From Molossus alvarezi (taxonomy: Eukaryota > Chordata > Mammalia > Chiroptera > Molossidae), in the NCBI GenBank assembly GCA_037176705.1, contig CM073885.1:90511001-90575000 (forward strand): 64,000 nucleotides of DNA. The letters run 5' to 3'. The notes beneath the pieces were generated by a model. That model did not search any database and had not been told where the DNA came from. It was given only the letters and a program-made list of their open reading frames with translations. The position numbers and the translations under genes were made by a program. Below, piece after piece: positions 35,420 through 47,679 of this stretch. How positions within the stretch are numbered: position 1 is the first letter of the stretch; every line of letters starts with the position of its first letter.

Positions 35420-36700
35420 AAACTATTGTAAGAGTTCAGGCTAGTATCGAAGAATACAGAGATGCAAACATACAAGGGGCAAAGCAGACAGGAGGAGATC
35501 TGGATGTTACCTGGGATTTTGGATTAGGTATAGGAGAATAAAAACCAAAATAGGGGAAGTCAAATGAAGTATTTGAGGCATGGAGTAGAAGGTGAATATG
35601 TGGGAACAGTGATGAGAGTCATGTGTGCTAAGTTTGGGATAGATACAAACGAAGCAGTTGGTGATAACTAGGAGTCCATTGGAATCAGAGCTCTGGAGCC
35701 CAGGGAAACATTCTGAGTGAGAGACATCGCTTTGAGAGTCAGCCGCCATGGGTATGGATAAGATGACCTAAAGAACATAGCTGAGAATCGAACCTTGAGA
35801 CTCTTCATCATTAAAGGCAGGCGGGGGGTGGGAGCAAGGGAAGAGATGACTGAACACAAGTGGTCAGAGACTAGAAGAGAGATGTCCCAGAAGTGTGGGG
35901 GTACATAGAACGCCCCATGTTCTAGAAGGTTCAAGGAAGATGGAAACAAAAGCCCTCCACTAGGTTTGATGAAAGCCAACGTATTGGTGTGTACTGGCGA
36001 ATGCATCGCTGCAATGCTCCAGGAGTGAACAGGGCTGGAAGAAATTTAAATTCTGAAATACTTTTTAAAGCAGCTTGGTTGTGAGCGGAAGTAGAAAGAT
36101 ATAATAGTAGTTAAAAGGCCAAGGTGGGATTTTCAAGGTGGAAGAGACGTTTATATGCTAACGACAAAGAATAACTAAGAGGAGTGTATTAGGGGGGAAG
36201 TGAAGAACAGAAAACGGTGGGGAAAAGCTGTCAGGGAAATGAGACAGGAAAGGATGCGGAGCACAAGTATACATTTGGTCATGGAAAGCAAGAGAGACGT
36301 CCCTTCCTCTAGAGGCTTTAGGTAGGAGGGTGGGGTAGATAGAACTTTTATCTGAGGTGCTTTGGTAAAAATGGCTGCAGAAAGGTTGAGCAGGCCTTGA
36401 GAATACCAGTGAAATGTGTAGCAGCTTCTCTGCTAATTGAGAGAACAAGGTGGTGAGCTTCTAGGCAATATTACTGATCCACTTACAGTCAAAGACGATG
36501 AAAATATAACAATGCAAATCTCACTGGCTGTGTGGTTTTTCTCCTGCCGTTCTCCGCAGAGTACCTGCAACAGACTCAGAATTGTTTTTTTTTCAAGATA
36601 TGGAAGAATAAGAAAATGGAACTAGAAGGAGGGTAAGAAGTTGGGGAGTTGGATGAGTCTGAGCATGGTACTGGGAGTGTAAGCCATGCAAAAGTAGAAC
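35420..36700 (-). mobile_element. Possible old L2/CR1-like LINE
   Basis: The purine-rich plus strand with phrases such as GTGATGAGAGTC, GAGAGACATCGC and AATCGAACCTTGAGACTC has the texture of an antisense L2-type ORF2, like 14605-16800. No catalytic motif can be read. Minus frames at 35668-36006 and 36158-36448 are probably its debris. Confidence 0.3.
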
Positions 36701-36749
36701 GAACGTCAATTCCTTGGAATTAAAGGATTTGAGAAGGGAGACGTTTGTT

Positions 36750-37150
36750 GGTGTGGTTTGTCAGACCTAAAGTGGAGGTTTAATGTTATGTTCTGCCTGG
36801 ATATCTGGTCAAATAGAAGTGACCTCAATGGTCTAATCCCAAGCTCCCCTCCCACTCTGTTCTCAGAAGTAAGATCCCCCAACCAGACAACCCTTCTTAT
36901 CACAGGGACCAGGTGCAGTTTCTGCTTATCCCTGAGCAGTGGGCCCTAGTTCCCCGCCACTCTGTAGAATTATTCAAGCAAGCCAATCGTTCCTCCCCAG
37001 GGAGCCAGGGGCATCCGCCCTCTTGATACTATAAAGCCTGCCTCTACTGTTATTGTTGTTCACTCTGTTCCAAAGTGCACCCCATATGGCCCCGCATGAT
37101 GTGTGGTGTCCTCTTCTCCTGAGCTATGAGTATCACTAGCATCATGTGAG
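36750..37150 (+). mobile_element. Possible ERV-type LTR
   Basis: TGATACTATAAAGCCTGC near 37025 is a TATA box in context, followed by GTGTGGTGTCCTCTTC and CTGAGCTATGAGTATC, reminiscent of R-U5 sequence. No mate or internal region is seen. Confidence 0.38.
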
Positions 37151-37544
37151 CTTTGCGTGTCACCTGTGTGGGCATCCTGGTAACTATAGGGCCAGGTGAC
37201 TAGGAGGTGATTAAAACAGCTGGGTGTGTTGTTCACCTGGACGTTAATATTACCCAACATGATGTCAGGACTCGGGTAAGAGGGAAATTTAGCCCAGGGC
37301 ACAGTTTTAATACATGTTGGAAAGCAGTTTTGAAGTGGGCAGAGCCTTAAAGACAAGAGCAGACAGAGAGAGAATGCCCAGACAGCATGAGCCTTGTGCC
37401 TGGGGTCAGGAGTGTCAGAAACTGCTGATGTTTCTAATCCTCAAGCTGAGACAGGGAGGGGAGTTTTAGGAGATGGGAAGAAAAGAACCCATGTCTCAAG
37501 AGACAAATCTGTACCAGATGTTACACTGGACACTAGTCAGGATA

Positions 37545-37700
37545 CTTTGTTTAATTTGTCCCCAAACCAAAGAAGACAGGTATTATTACCTCTTTTAGTT
37601 CTGAGATGGGAGTCAAGGCCCATAGAGAGAGGAAACCTGGCCAAGTTTCCACAAATACAAAGACTAGAATGGAACATTCAGCTCCTAGGTCCTACTACTG
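37545..37700 (-). mobile_element. MIR-like fragment
   Basis: TATTATTACCTCTTTTAG, CTGAGATGGGAGTCAAGG and CCTGGCCAAGTTTCCAC resemble a diverged antisense MIR core. Confidence 0.5.
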
Positions 37701-37719
37701 TGTGACTGGGACTCCCTCA

Positions 37720-37870
37720 ATTCCCATCAGTGGACATTTTATGTTGAGAGTCTATCATATTCAACACTCTATGTTAGACACCAAGGATCCCAGATATCAG
37801 TAGATACAAGAGTGCCTTGCCCTCAAAGAGCCTACGGCATGATGGGAAATATCATCATAGTCATTCCTCC
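37720..37870 (-). mobile_element. L2 3'-end fragment
   Basis: GTCTATCATATTCAACACT, then GCCCTCAAAGAGCCTACG, has the layout of an antisense L2 terminus. Confidence 0.5.
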
Positions 37871-38835
37871 AGGAGAGTGATGACTTACGCTAAAAGAATT
37901 TTTAAAAACTGGTAATGTGGATTATAAATTATTTTCAAACCTAGTATACTTTTTTTGCCAAACATAAGAAGGATCTCTTTTCTCAGTGAATGTAGAAGCA
38001 TCTATATTTAGTCACCCCTTTGTTTTTGGATCTGGATTCAGCCCATACAGCTTAAAGCTGTGTTTGTTTCTCTTACATGCAGCCGAGCTACAGGCATTGT
38101 CTGTGGTTCTTTAAGAGCTTTATGATTTTTTATTATCCCTCTGTGACAGTTTTCTCAGAGTTATGCAAATGGTATGCCAAGTGTAGTAGACTGAAATTTC
38201 TTCCATTTTATCTCTGTCCAAATAGAAGTTGCCTCATCTGCATATAACAGCTCCCTTTGCAACTCAGTTGTAGTAGAAAATTGGAAGTCGTTTGTATTTG
38301 CATTTCCTGGGGATACAGACAAGGGTAGATGCCAATAATGGATGTTATAATTTGCTTCCTTCTCTTTGCTGCCTATAAATCTTTGAATATTTTTTTCTAC
38401 AAGAGCAAGTAAAGAGAGTCAGCAAGTATAATGGGGAGAGAGGAGATGTAAATCTCAGCAGTGGTGCTGGATTCCAGCTATGAATATTTCAGAAACAAGA
38501 CACTCTCTTTAAATAAAACACTAATGGTTTTTAAGATGCTGCTAGGCCTGATGTGCTTTTGATTTCATTTAATAACCCAAAGCTCCTGACTGTACCACCG
38601 AGATCTGGTTGGTAGATTCTAAAGAAAGTCTTTTCTCCTCTTTTAATTTCAAATGCTGGCTTTATTGTGGTGTCAATTCTTGATTACCTACGCACGGCAC
38701 CAGAAATACACAGGTATGCACAGGTCAAAATTTAAATAATTTTGGTTTTAAAATGATGCTCAGATACAAAAGTCTCTCTCTCTCCCTTTCCTCTTCTCTC
38801 CCCCAACTCACACACACACACATACTCATGCATGT

Positions 38836-38867
<32 letters not shown>

Positions 38868-38963
38868 TTACCCAAACTTACCCATAAAATACCTAGCCTC
38901 CAGTCTTTCCTTCTCCAAATCTTTTTCCGTAGGTTGTGATGATGATTATTTGATGATCGATAT
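37871..38963. other. Unclassified, with a (CA)n tract
   Basis: A (CA)n microsatellite lies at about 38808-38866, interrupted once. No other feature is recognised. Confidence 0.55.
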
Positions 38964-38979
38964 GAAAGTGAACATTTTT

Positions 38980-39215
38980 TTTTTATCCTCACCAGAGGAC
39001 ATTTTTTCATTTATCTTCAGATAGAGCAGGAGGGAGGAAGAGAGAGAGAGAAACATCGACGTGAAAGGGACACATCGAGTGGCTGCCACCAACATGACCC
39101 CAATCGGGGTCAGGGACAAGCTGCAACAGAGGCACGTGCCCTTAGTGGGAACCAAACCGGGGGCTCTTTGATCTGTGGGCTGACGCTCTAACCGCTGAGC
39201 AAAACCGGCCAGGGC
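38980..39215 (-). mobile_element. Ves-type SINE (hairpin-tail form)
   Basis: TATCCTCACCAGAGGACA at left and head GCAAAACCGGCCAGGGC (reverse) at right. A perfect 16-base duplication, GAAAGTGAACATTTTT, lies at 38964-38979 and 39216-39231. Confidence 0.95.
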
Positions 39216-39231
39216 GAAAGTGAACATTTTT

Positions 39232-39923
39232 ACTCAAATGTAGAAACTTACAAATGCAATGCTATTGACCCCATGTCATTTTTCCCCTCACCTCTTATGT
39301 TCTACAAATAATACATTAGGATAATCCAAAAGTATTCAAATTCCTCTTTTTTCTCACTCACATAGACCATTTTTCTACATATTTTACTTTAAACGTAAAT
39401 CTTTATATACTGAATTTTCAGGAATTCTGGAGCCCATAGCAAGACTAGCTTGTTTACACAGTTGTCTTTTTCTTAACATTTTCAAAAGCATACAGCCTTT
39501 CTATAAGGTGTCTATTATTATTCCAGTGAGATGTATAATACCTTAATTAGTGCAAATGTTGTGAACCAACCCCAGTATACCTCATTAACTAGCTGTATTC
39601 AGTAGTACTACTGCCAGCAAGAATTGGCAGGCTATTGTGCTTAAAGAAAATAATACAAGGAGAAAAAAAACAACACTCAATAAAAATTAACACCTAATAG
39701 ATGAGCTTACACCGAGTTTACAAGAGTGCTGAAATTAGACATGTTTGCCTCTGACCACAAATCTCCAAATTTGAACTCAATGAACTTGTTGCCTGAATTA
39801 CTCTGCTTGCTACCTGGCTACCTCATGCTCAACCTAATTACCTCTTTTCTCTTCCTCCCAGCCAAGTGTTATCTCCATGACAAAACCTTTTCTAATTCCT
39901 CAGCAAAGAGTTTCTCATTCCTC
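39232..39923. other. Mostly unclassified
   Basis: A short L2-like stretch (GCCAAGTGTTATCTCC, CTAATTCCTCAGCAAAG) is possible at about 39850-39920. Nothing else is recognised. Confidence 0.4.
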
Positions 39924-40338
39924 CTGTAGTAGAGCTGGTGGTGTCCAGCCCATTTTAATTGGGCAGCATCCCCACTCGGAGCTGCTGGGAGGGTTGGATG
40001 CTACAGCTCAGATGCAGCCTCACTCTTTATCTGAGGATTGCCTCCCACCACCAGGAGCCTCCTCACTCAGAAATGTCTGCAGTGTTGTTCTCTGTCCTCG
40101 GAGCTGGTTGATATGGAGAGACAAAAGGCCACCTCTTGTCTCCCGGTAGGACAACTTCGAGTTCATCACAGGATTCCTGAGGCTAGACTTCTGCTGTCTC
40201 TCTGCCTGGCTTCATTCCCAGCCCTATTCTGTCTTCCTCACTAACATAAAGTTTCACCTGAGAGAACTCCCTCTTTTAATCATTTGCACAAGAATCCCTG
40301 TCTCTGGCTCTGCTTTGAGGAAACTCAACCTAAGGTAG
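39924..40338 (+). mobile_element. ERVL-like 5' LTR
   Basis: Ends in GGCTCTGCTTTGAGGAAAC and CAACCTAAGGTAG, directly followed by TTGGTACCAGGAATG, a tRNA-Leu-type primer-binding sequence as in ERVL. A related but shorter ending recurs at 42061-42215. Confidence 0.5.
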
Positions 40339-42060
40339 TTGGTACCAGGAATGATCCTAGAAAGTAGTCTCTAAAAATGGAGACTGGACATAGATGGCTC
40401 AGCTACCAGGCAGTCATACAGACTGCATTGCGGTTGATTGGTAGAGTATTGATCATTTCTGACCTACTGTAGCAATAGAACTTCTGAGATCTCACCTCTG
40501 GGCATCTTGAATGGGATACAGGTGGACGTAGCTTGTGTAATGTTTCTGACGCTTAACAGTTCCAGGGTAAAGAATAACTGAAGAGTGTGGTATATGGCAG
40601 CTATTACTAAGTGCCATTAATGCCTTTAAGAGAGAACATGCAGGCTCAGACCCAATCTCCAATTTAAAGTAAACCATGTTTTCTTGGACGCAATTGAGAG
40701 CCTTATCTCTGGTTGCCAAAGTGCAGGCAGAGCTGACAACCAGGCACAAGGCTTAACTGTAATCCTCCTACCCTGGAAAGAGAAACCACTTAATCTGGTT
40801 GCAATGAACTGTACTCTAGTTGTGGTTTGCATTTCCTATTCACAGTACCTCTACCAACACCACAATGCAAAGATATAACTCACCAGCACGAAATCCTGTG
40901 TACTGTCTCTGTAAACCAGGACCCATTTTATGGCAAATGAGGTGTATTTCTCTTACAATATTCTACCTCCTTCTGAAGCTGCGAGCCTGAATGCATTAGA
41001 GTGGCCTCAAAAGTGCAGCTGAAGCTGGAAGACGACCCTGGGAGGAGATTGGTGAGTACATAGTACCGCGTCCCTAACAAGTAGAATGTGTGGATCTGAT
41101 AATCAGAGTGCAAGTAGGAGTCACCCCACCCCCATAACTGACAGCAACCTACTTGGAGAAGTTGTGCTTCCCAAGGCCACAGGAGTGTTTATAGATCTCA
41201 AAGAGAAGGGATGCGGTTTATGTTTCTCATTGAAATTAAAGCTGCAGCTGCCACTGGTCATTTGGGCTCCTTACCAATAGATCAGCAAGAAATAAGGGCA
41301 ATTATAATGCTGACAGGGGTCATCGAACTCTGATAACCAAGAGGAAGTAAGACTTGTTTAATAGTAGGATAGGGAGAAATATTTTTGGCACACAAGTGAC
41401 CCCATGAGCCATCTCTTGGTATTTCTGCTCCATTTTAATAGTAAATGAGCAAATGGTAAGTGGGTAAATATAGCAACCATGACCTAGCATGGTCAAGGTA
41501 ACCAGGGATTCCAGGGATTCAGATCTGTCAGGGATGAAGGTCTGGGTCATTATTTTAGGCAAGCCAACCGGATCAACAAAAGTGCTAGAAAAGGCAGAGA
41601 GGAAACTGGAATGTGGAGAGAGAAGGAAGATGATGGATACCAGTAGAGTGGGGATTACAGGTTGTCTTGATAAGCCTCCTTGTATGTTTCGCCAGAAATT
41701 CTGACCAACCAGGATCCTGCAGAAGTTGTGCCATGATAATGAGAACCTAATGTAAGAAGCAAGTGGGTCTGAGCAGTTGTAAATGGCGTGATGTAGTAGA
41801 CACAGATCCTACTAGCTTGGTTAGTGCAGCCATCCTCTAGCTGCTGTGAGCAATGACAGCCTACAGTGATATTCCTGAGAATTGTCCCTAAACAGCAGAA
41901 GCCTCTTAATTTGAAAATGCCTAGGAACTCTCTCCAAAGCCAACCTTGAGACTGTGACTATTGATACAAGAACTGGACCTTCACTTCAAGGTGGGGCACC
42001 TTGATGATGCCATTCATGACCCAGAGCTTCTTGAAGAGTCAGAATGAAACTGAACTTCTA
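40339..42060 (+). mobile_element. ERVL-like internal remnant
   Basis: Begins at the primer-binding-like TTGGTACCAGG. Wording such as CAAAGTGCAGGCAGAGC near 40720 and GTGCAGCTGAAGCTGG near 41012 resembles ERVL internal (gag-side) sequence. Only about 1.7 kb remains and no protease, polymerase or envelope frame can be read. Broken throughout. Confidence 0.45.
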
Positions 42061-42215
42061 TTGAACTTACATCTCTGCCTAGCCTCTTGCTTCCCTCAGA
42101 CTTTTTTAGGTTTCACTTGAATACACTCCCTCAATAAATCACCTACAAAGAATCCTTGCCTCTTAGGCACTGCTTTGAAGAAATCCACCCTCAGAAATTC
42201 TCTCTTGTGTTCTCA
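42061..42215 (+). mobile_element. ERVL-like 3' LTR fragment
   Basis: CTCTGCCTAGCCTCTTGC, then CACTGCTTTGAAGAAATCC, parallels the last 150 bases of the LTR at 39924-40338 in the same order, with heavy divergence. Confidence 0.45.
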
Positions 42216-43049
42216 TAGCTCCTTCTTTCACTTTGTATCAAATACTTCTTATAATGTCATTTAATACATTGCCTTTGTCTTCATTACTAACTGTGAGATC
42301 CAGGAGGAATTATTTCTATTTATCTAAAACAGTTCCTGACACAGACTATATAAAATCATATTGAATGAACTGAACAAACAACTGAGCAAATGAGGAAGTA
42401 ATCATTCTTGTAGGATTTTCCCAATCTGCATTAGACTATATTTGACTCTTGTCATTTAGTCAGAAAAAAACTTTTTTAAGATACTCACTACAATAGAACA
42501 ATGGTTTCGTTCATGAAATTCTCAATCAACTATAATTTCCAAGTAGTATTTAGGCCTTTCTCTCTTTTGTTTTCATTTCTGCATCTGAAGGTGGCAAAGT
42601 TCAATTGATCAAATTGTGCTGGTCCCAGGAACTGCTGTTGCTTGCTCTGTAATGAGAATAACACACCACATACTCCTGCAGCATAGAGGAAACCCTCTAG
42701 AGTTTAAAAAAAAAAAGTCTGTTTTAAAATTTATTCTAATGGCAAAATTCACACTCATCTTTTTCCTATGGAGAGATCTGATTATATTTCTTTTGCTTTT
42801 TTTTAGAAAACTGATTTCTACCTCTTCCAAAATAGTTTGGGCATACATATCAAAATAAACACATTGTTCCAAGCAAAGATTTGCACATTTCCTTTATTCT
42901 TCCTCTGTGCAGATTTATAGATGTCTTATTGGGAAAATCTCAGACTTTGATTAGCAAAGCTTTCTGTGTGGTATAGTTCCCATTTGCTTCTTCAGACTCA
43001 CCCTTATTTCCCACCCTTCACTGTGACCTAGGAGTCTGACCTGAATGGA
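42216..43049. other. Mostly unclassified
   Basis: An L2/MIR-type 3' tail may lie at about 42320-42385 (CAGTTCCTGACACAG, TTGAATGAACTGAAC). The rest is not recognised. Confidence 0.4.
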
Positions 43050-43540
43050 CTGTATCAATGGCAGTATTTCTTATTATTTATTTATTATTATTATTAGTGA
43101 GGCTAAGTATTTTTTACATATTTATTTCATATATGTATTTTCTTGATAATCTGTTTATTATTTTATTCCATAGGAACATTTATCTTTTCAAAGTGATTTA
43201 TAGGAGTTCTTTTTTGTTAAGATTTTTAATCCATTGTCTTATATATGTTGTAACATTATCCATAGTTTTCTGTCAATCTTTTTAAACTATACATGAATCT
43301 TTATTTTTATATTTTTTTAAATAATTTTTTTTAATGTATTGAATTTAGAGAGAGAGGAAGGGCAATTGGTTGATTCTTGATGTGCCCTGACCAGGGATTG
43401 AACCCACAACCTTGGCGTATCAGGATGATGCTCTAACCAACTGAGCTGCCCTGCCAGGGCTATTTTTATACTCTTTAATGGTTTCTGTGTTTTATATCTG
43501 ACTTAAAAGTGAAAAATTCTGCTTATAAGTAAAATAAATG
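43050..43540 (-). mobile_element. L1 ORF2 fragment, antisense, split by a SINE
   Basis: GTGAGGCTAAGTATTTTT near 43098, then TTTTTAATCCATTGTC near 43223 and TGGTTTCTGTGTTTTAT near 43478, read as antisense L1 ORF2. A SINE-like insert at 43312-43460 divides it. Confidence 0.7.
43312..43460 (-). mobile_element. Older, short tRNA-derived SINE
   Basis: The head, read in reverse, is GCAGCTCAGTTGGTTAGAGC with GGTTCAATCCCTGG, different from the main Ves head. The TATTTTTATA duplication is at 43302-43311 and 43461-43470. Confidence 0.8.
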
Positions 43541-44044
43541 GAGGATCCCTAGTAATAGTCAGCGGCCATGAGTAGTACCTGGTGTTTTGTGAGTTACTGA
43601 AAATGGCCACTAGCTTGGACACTAGAGGACTGAAGAACATCAGGACTCTTTACTTTATTGCAGAATAGATCATAATCATTGATTTTTTAAAAAATTCTTT
43701 CCTCTACTTTTTTTTTTTTTTTTTTGAGCTATCTGGTAGTAGAGCTTCCCTGTTATTTTGTGGAGACTAAAGGAACGGCATACATGAAATTACTCAAGCA
43801 TTTCATCTCTGGTCCAAGGAATACTAACAGCTTTCCAGGTCACTCTATAAGCGGGCCAGAGTAATACACCCAGATGTGAAATATGTTGCCTCCAAAATCC
43901 AAAGAGGCCTGTTTTTTGGTTGTGCGAGAGGCCAGATATAACTTGTCCTTCATCTTAGAAGGCATACCTCAATACGCCCTATAGTACGGGACCCCTAAAA
44001 ATTTCAATGAGGACGAAGGTTTCTGAATTTTTGTCAAATTTATT

Positions 44045-44523
44045 TCATACCCTCTGATACACAAATTCCTTAGTGATGTCTTGAGTAGTTGTTACTTCTT
44101 GCTCACTAGGTCCAGAAAGCATAATGTCATCAATACAATAGACCAGCGTGATATCTTGTAGAAAGGAAATGCAGTCAAGATCCCTGCTAACTAAATTATG
44201 ATACAGAAGTAGAGAGCTGAACACCCCGAGGGCAGGACAGTGAAGTTGTATTGCTGGCAAGCCCCACCAGCTGCAAATGAAGTGCTTCTGGTGGTCTTAA
44301 TAATGGAAATGTAGAGAAAAGCATTTTCCAGATCAACAGCTGCATACCATGTACCAAGGGATGTATCCATTTGTTCAAACGATGAAATTTCACCTGGTAT
44401 AGCAGCTGCAATGGAAGCAACTACCTGGTTAAACTTAAAATAATCCCCTGTCATTCTCCAAGATCCTTCTGTCTTCCTCACAGAAAAATTAGGAGAGTTG
44501 AATGGAGTGGTGGGTATCACCAT
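44045..44523 (-). pseudogene. ERVL reverse transcriptase remnant
   Basis: Two overlapping minus frames carry consecutive parts of a retroviral reverse transcriptase, the enzyme that copies viral RNA to DNA. One, from 44523, has SVRKTEGSWRMTGDY and WYAAVDLENAF. The other, ending at 44045, has the active-site box YCIDD with the Asp pair at 44126-44131. The break between frames lies at about 44190-44260, and no thumb or RNase H part is readable. An ERVL-like class is suggested by the adjoining MLT2-type LTR. Confidence 0.88.
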
Positions 44524-44917
44524 CCCAGCACCTTTTAAGTCCCTGATAATGGTACTAATCTCTGTAATCCCCTAAGAAATATAGTATTGCTATTGGTTTA
44601 TTATTTTCCTAGGTGGCAGCTCTAGTGGCTTTCACTTGGCCCTTCCCATCATAATACCCCTCATTCTATGAATCAGAGAGCAAGTGTGGGGATTATGCCA
44701 ACTAATGAGTATGCTTATTCCAATTATGAATTCCAGAACTGGAGAAATAACCACAGAATGAATTTGGGGACCAACTAGCCCCACTGTGAGTCAGACTTGA
44801 ACTAAACGTTCACTGATCAACTGACTCCCTATAATGTCAGTTCAGAGCCAATGCACAGTAACCCTGATCAAAGTCCATAGGTCCCTTTGGAGAAGACTGA
44901 GATAAAGAATGATAGTA

Positions 44918-45135
44918 TCCTGACCCATGTGGGTCAGTTGATTGAGCATTGTCCCATGCACCAAGAGGTCACAGTTTGACTCCTGGATGGATGTGCCCGG
45001 GTTACGGGCTCAATCCCCAGTAGAGGGCATGCAGGAGGCAGCTAATCAATGTTTCTCTCTCAACAATGTTTCTCTCTCTCCTTCTCCCTTCCTCTGCCTC
45101 TAAAAATCAATAAAAACATATTTATTTAAAATAAT
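44918..45135 (+). mobile_element. Ves-type SINE (ATCAATAAA-tail form)
   Basis: CACCAAGAGGTCACAGTTTG, GGCATGCAGGAGGCAGC and AAAAATCAATAAAAAC. The duplication AATGATAGTA lies at 44908-44917 and 45136-45145. It is nested in the ERVL internal region. Confidence 0.92.
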
Positions 45136-46860
45136 AATGATAGTAGAAATTTCTGGCAGTGTACCAGGGTCTTTCCTCAAGAGGGCCTCCCTTTCGTTCA
45201 AAGGTTCTGGGTCTGCAAACTGGCTCAGGTCTGGGAATTGGGCTGTGATTCTGTGTTTTCATGATTTAAGTTTGAGTTTTATTCACTTAACCTAGAATTT
45301 TTCTGCTTATACAGATCAAATAAGAATTAAGTAGGCTTTCTATCTATTTTACTTCTGGGAATAGCATGGAATGCTACTTGATACTATAAGTCGGCTTGAG
45401 TCAGGCTACTCTGATTATTGCTTTACAGTAACCACACTGACCTTTCTTTTAGCAGTTGAGTGCCACCACTCGGCTCCTGCCACCCTGGGATCCAATTACT
45501 CCCATTGCATTTAGGTTTCCAAACTCAGTGACTGTAAGATTCCAATGTAAGATCTAGCCCACAGAGACAAGAAGTCACAAAACTCTTCAGAGATGCTGGG
45601 GCTTCCTCATAAACTAATTCCTCATATTTGTGGTGAAAGGTGTGTCTTCTGGACTCTCCAAGGGTGGGCAAGTAGGTCTTAAGTAACAAATCCACTGTAA
45701 CATTTTAGTCTCTCTAAGCCTTTGAATCCTTTCCTCTATATTAAACCAATGTGGGTCCAGCATTTCCAGCTTGCTCACTGTGGGCTATCTTTTGGTCCAT
45801 GCTTCAGCCAACCAACCAAGTAAACTATTTAGAGCCATTTCTAACTCCCCAAGATGCAACATTAAGTGCAGAATCTCTATTAAGCTCATATCAATGAATT
45901 TGGCCCGATCCAACTTCATACTCCTGACACCATTATCCCACATCCTTATTATCCATTCTGTATAAATTAGAAAATTCAAATAAATTTCTTTGGAGTATAT
46001 TGTACCTTCTCATAGGTCATACTTTGTACCTCAGCCTTAGGAACCTACTGGTAATTGAGTCTGGTTATAGATCTAGAAGCAAAGAGGCATGGTGGGGGTG
46101 GGTACCCAGGGGAATCAGCATTACCTTGCATGAGAGAGGCTGTTACAGTTTCATCATGCAATGCAGGGTTAATTCCCTCATATGGGAATGGAGAGTTGCT
46201 TCTACTGGAAGCAGGTAGGCCTTTTTGACTGGGGGTGGAGAAGCTGCTTTCTTTGGCAAAGATGATTCATCAGAATTTAGAGGCCCAGCATCCCCAGCTT
46301 CATCAAGGTTTTCTCACACATCCCCACTCAACCTTTCAGAATCCCATTTCTTCCCAATCAATGTCCTAATTTTAAGTGTAGACACTCCCCAAGGCTGGCA
46401 GTTCAACTTGCATTGTAATTTAGCCAGTTGCAGGTTGAAATTCTATATTTGATTTCCAGCAATCTGAGCCCTGCAGCTATAGGAGATATGTATGCTCTGA
46501 AGAGCACACCTAAAAGCTTTCAGGTTGTTTGTGTGGCACCTAAGCTGGGAATTTGAATCCTTGAGCTCATCGTTTTCTTTTCAGCAACATTAGGAGCAAC
46601 CGGCCAATCTCCGTATACTTGTTAGTTTGGCAAAAATGTTCAAAAGTATCATGTACAGGTCACTTAGTTCCTTACTTCTTATAAGCGATTGTTTAGAAAT
46701 CTACAACAGTGATATTTTGCTTATGTATATTTCCAGACCATGCCATAGACTCATTGCTAGTAGAGTCATTAGCATCTTCAAATCGCATCAGATTAAAGAG
46801 CCTATTCCAGAAACTCAAGAATCAACTCAGAAAACTCACCCTTGTAATTCTATTCCTCTA

Positions 46861-46880
46861 GAATCACTCAGTACCAAAGT
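46861..46880 (-). promoter_or_regulatory. Retroviral primer-binding-site remnant
   Basis: On the minus strand, just inside the LTR, TTTGGTACTGAGTGATTC is close to the tRNA-Leu-type primer-binding sequence typical of ERVL. Its place next to the LTR end supports the call. Confidence 0.5.
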
Positions 46881-46881
46881 A

Positions 46882-46982
46882 TGATTTAGTCATGGTTTCT
46901 CAGAGAAACAGAACCAATGAGATAAAGATTGAGATGGAGAGGAAGGGAGGGGGAAGTGAGAGAGAGAGGAAAAAGGAGGGGG

Positions 46983-47032
<50 letters not shown>

Positions 47033-47515
47033 ACATTATAATGAATCAGTAACTATGAAGGTTGCTAAATCTCAGATCTACAGGGTGAACCAGCAAGCTG
47101 AAGACTGAGGAGAACCAATGATATGCTTTCATTTGAGTCTGAAGATCTGAGAACCGGCAGAGCTGATAGTGTAGTTCTAGTTCAAAGGCCATTGGGCTTG
47201 AGATCCTGGAAGAGCTGATATTTCAGTTTGAGTCCAAAGGCTGAAAAAAAGTCAATATTTTAGTAATCAGGCTGTCATGAAGAATTCTTTTTACTCATGA
47301 GAGGCTCTGCCTTTTTATTCTATTCAGGCCGTTAACTGATTGAATGAGGACCCTCTGCTTTAGGGACGGCAGTCTGCTTCACTCAGTTTATTGATTTAAA
47401 TATTTATTTCATCCAAAAACACCTTCATAGAAACATCCAGAACAATATTGATCAAATATCTAAGCACTCTGTGGCCCAGTCAAGTTAACACATAAAATTA
47501 ACCATCACACTGAAC
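46882..47515 (-). mobile_element. MLT2-type LTR (ERVL)
   Basis: Read on the minus strand it begins TGTGATGGTTAATTTTATG at about 47515, with CTTGACTGGGCCACAG following, then GGCCTGAATAGAATAAAAAG, and ends near GGTTCTGTTTCTCTGAG at 46895-46911. This is the characteristic MLT2 layout. A (GA)n expansion at 46976-47029 occupies the zone where related LTRs carry a purine or AT repeat. Confidence 0.88.
46976..47029. repeat. (GA)n microsatellite within LTR
   Basis: A run of GA units continues an impure purine tract that starts near 46930. Confidence 0.93.
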
Positions 47516-47679
47516 TTTCCCCAAATAAAGAAGCCTTAGAAGCTTTGAAACCAAGTATTACCAATCTATATGTTATTTTGGTGAGTATTTAACTCTCAAC
47601 TTGTTTTTTCCAGCCTCCCCAAATTAATCAATATTATCCTGTTGTTTAATGCAGTAGTGCTTTTTAAAAGATTTCTCTT

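Larger units (their letters stand above)
43760..46881 (-). mobile_element. ERVL provirus internal region, antisense
   Basis: Internal part of an old ERVL-class endogenous retrovirus running right to left from the LTR at 46882-47515. The gag side lies toward 46860 and the polymerase side toward 43760. The only readable protein is reverse transcriptase at 44045-44523. No downstream LTR, integrase or envelope is recognised, so the left end is truncated. A SINE at 44918-45135 inserted later. The element is inactive. Confidence 0.72.
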
